This document shows, in pieces, positions 63,667-64,000 of a stretch of DNA of 64,000 nt. The notes under the pieces are model-generated. The model saw only the letters and a program-made list of their open reading frames with translations. It did no database searches and was not told where the DNA came from. How positions within the stretch are numbered: position 1 is the first letter of the stretch; every line of letters starts with the position of its first letter. The stretch covers positions 10,127,001 to 10,191,000 of the forward strand of contig NC_053204.1 of the NCBI RefSeq assembly GCF_905163445.1. Direction: 5' to 3'. A program made the position numbers and the translations under genes. The stretch comes from Pararge aegeria (Eukaryota; Arthropoda; Insecta; Lepidoptera; Nymphalidae).

Positions 63667-64000
63667 TTTTTATTTTTTTTTTTTATTCTTAACAATGCTT
63701 ACAAAAATTAAAAAAACACTATTAAAAATTTATAAGAAAAAAAAAACACCCTCCGCTTGCGGGGCTTTTGCATTTGTGGTTGCTTGGGCATTCAGCCCAA
63801 GCAACCGGCGGTCAGGGCTCCAGAGTGAGGAACCTCCTCACAATACGCGCCGTTTCAACGACTACTGCCTTCTGTTTCCGACCCTTGATCCAACAACCAA
63901 GCGAAAGCTTCTTAAGATGTTGGTCGAAGCTTGCTCGCGAGAAGACCATTGACTGAAACGACGATCGACGAATAACGGTCGACTCAACATTCCACATGGC
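63667..64000 (-). pseudogene. Dong/R4-like LINE C-terminus, runs off the window
   Basis: Minus strand reads SFDQHLKKLSLGCWIKGRKQ, KAVVVETARIVRRFLTLEP-stop, then a 3' UTR with GCCCCGCAAGCGGAGGGTG. Same family as 15431-15752, but longer beyond the stop (it has GCATTTGTGGTTGCTTGGGC). Its 5' part lies outside the window. Confidence 0.75.

Overview
The window is insect nuclear DNA from a lepidopteran, most likely a butterfly (possibly Nymphalidae). The evidence is the repeat content. There are about twenty copies of a tRNA-headed SINE of the Metulj type. There are RTE-clade LINE tails of the type deposited for Heliconius, ending in (GAT)n. There are also many Helitron derivatives of the lepidopteran type, with TC and CTAG ends, a hairpin and A|T insertion. 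I find no convincing intact host gene. The sequence is AT-rich, repeat-dense intergenic or intronic DNA, and almost every longer reading frame is a fragment of a retrotransposon protein.

Families named in the entries. SINE-A: tRNA-like head with box B GGTTCGATTCCCACAACTGG, tail ending near TGTGTGTATTGTCGTAGTAT. SINE-B: head GCGGTGATAGCC, tail GGTTGATGATGATG. SINE-C: head CCGTAGCTTAATTGG, short body ending CTCCAAGTGTTGG. SINE-D: head ACCTCCTTGGCGCAGTG, tail GACTGCATCATCACTTACC. SINE-E: one copy at 21 kb. LINE-A and LINE-B are jockey-like C-terminal ends with (TCAAAG)n or (CAAATT)n tails. LINE-G has a 3' end containing AAGGCCGCCTTT. LINE-T ends in the CQSFYT/FAIMR region. RTE is the HmRTE-like element. 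Further LINEs are one R1-clade element, a Dong/R4-like element, a Jockey fragment and CR1/L2-like fragments. Helitrons are described as seen on the plus strand: a copy listed on '-' begins on the plus strand with CTAG and ends near ATTAGTAGGGA.

Layout. 0-16 kb: SINE and LINE tails, a direct segmental duplication (about 1.0-1.6 and 4.2-4.8 kb), RTE copies at 5.6 and 12.7 kb, and Helitrons at 1.7, 2.8, 11.0 and 14.6 kb. 15-30 kb: nested insertions, a foldback repeat with a hammerhead-ribozyme-like core (17 kb), a perfect short-loop palindrome (22 kb), and RTE copies at 25.8 and 26.4 kb. 30-46 kb: two abutting perfect palindromes (30.3 kb), an inverted-repeat element (32.6 kb), a LINE whose 3' tail is shared with SINE-D (33.4 kb), and several inverted SINE-B pairs. 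46.7-52.8 kb: one nearly complete R1-clade LINE on the minus strand, with an 11-bp target-site duplication and a TAATG stop/start overlap between ORF1 and ORF2. 53-64 kb: LINE-T fragments, more foldback repeats, a Pro/Thr/Ala-repeat frame at 58.8 kb, tandem Helitrons at 60-61.7 kb, and a Helitron inserted in a LINE-T reading frame at 62.8 kb whose empty site can be rebuilt exactly.

How the parts work together. Shared 3' tails suggest that SINE-B is mobilised by the RTE element and SINE-D by the 33.4-kb LINE. Six RTE copies keep readable target-site duplications; those with longer coding sequence are all cut at nearly the same point. Nested insertions give relative ages. The single-site palindromes with 4-5-nt loops look like template-switch scars rather than a known element.
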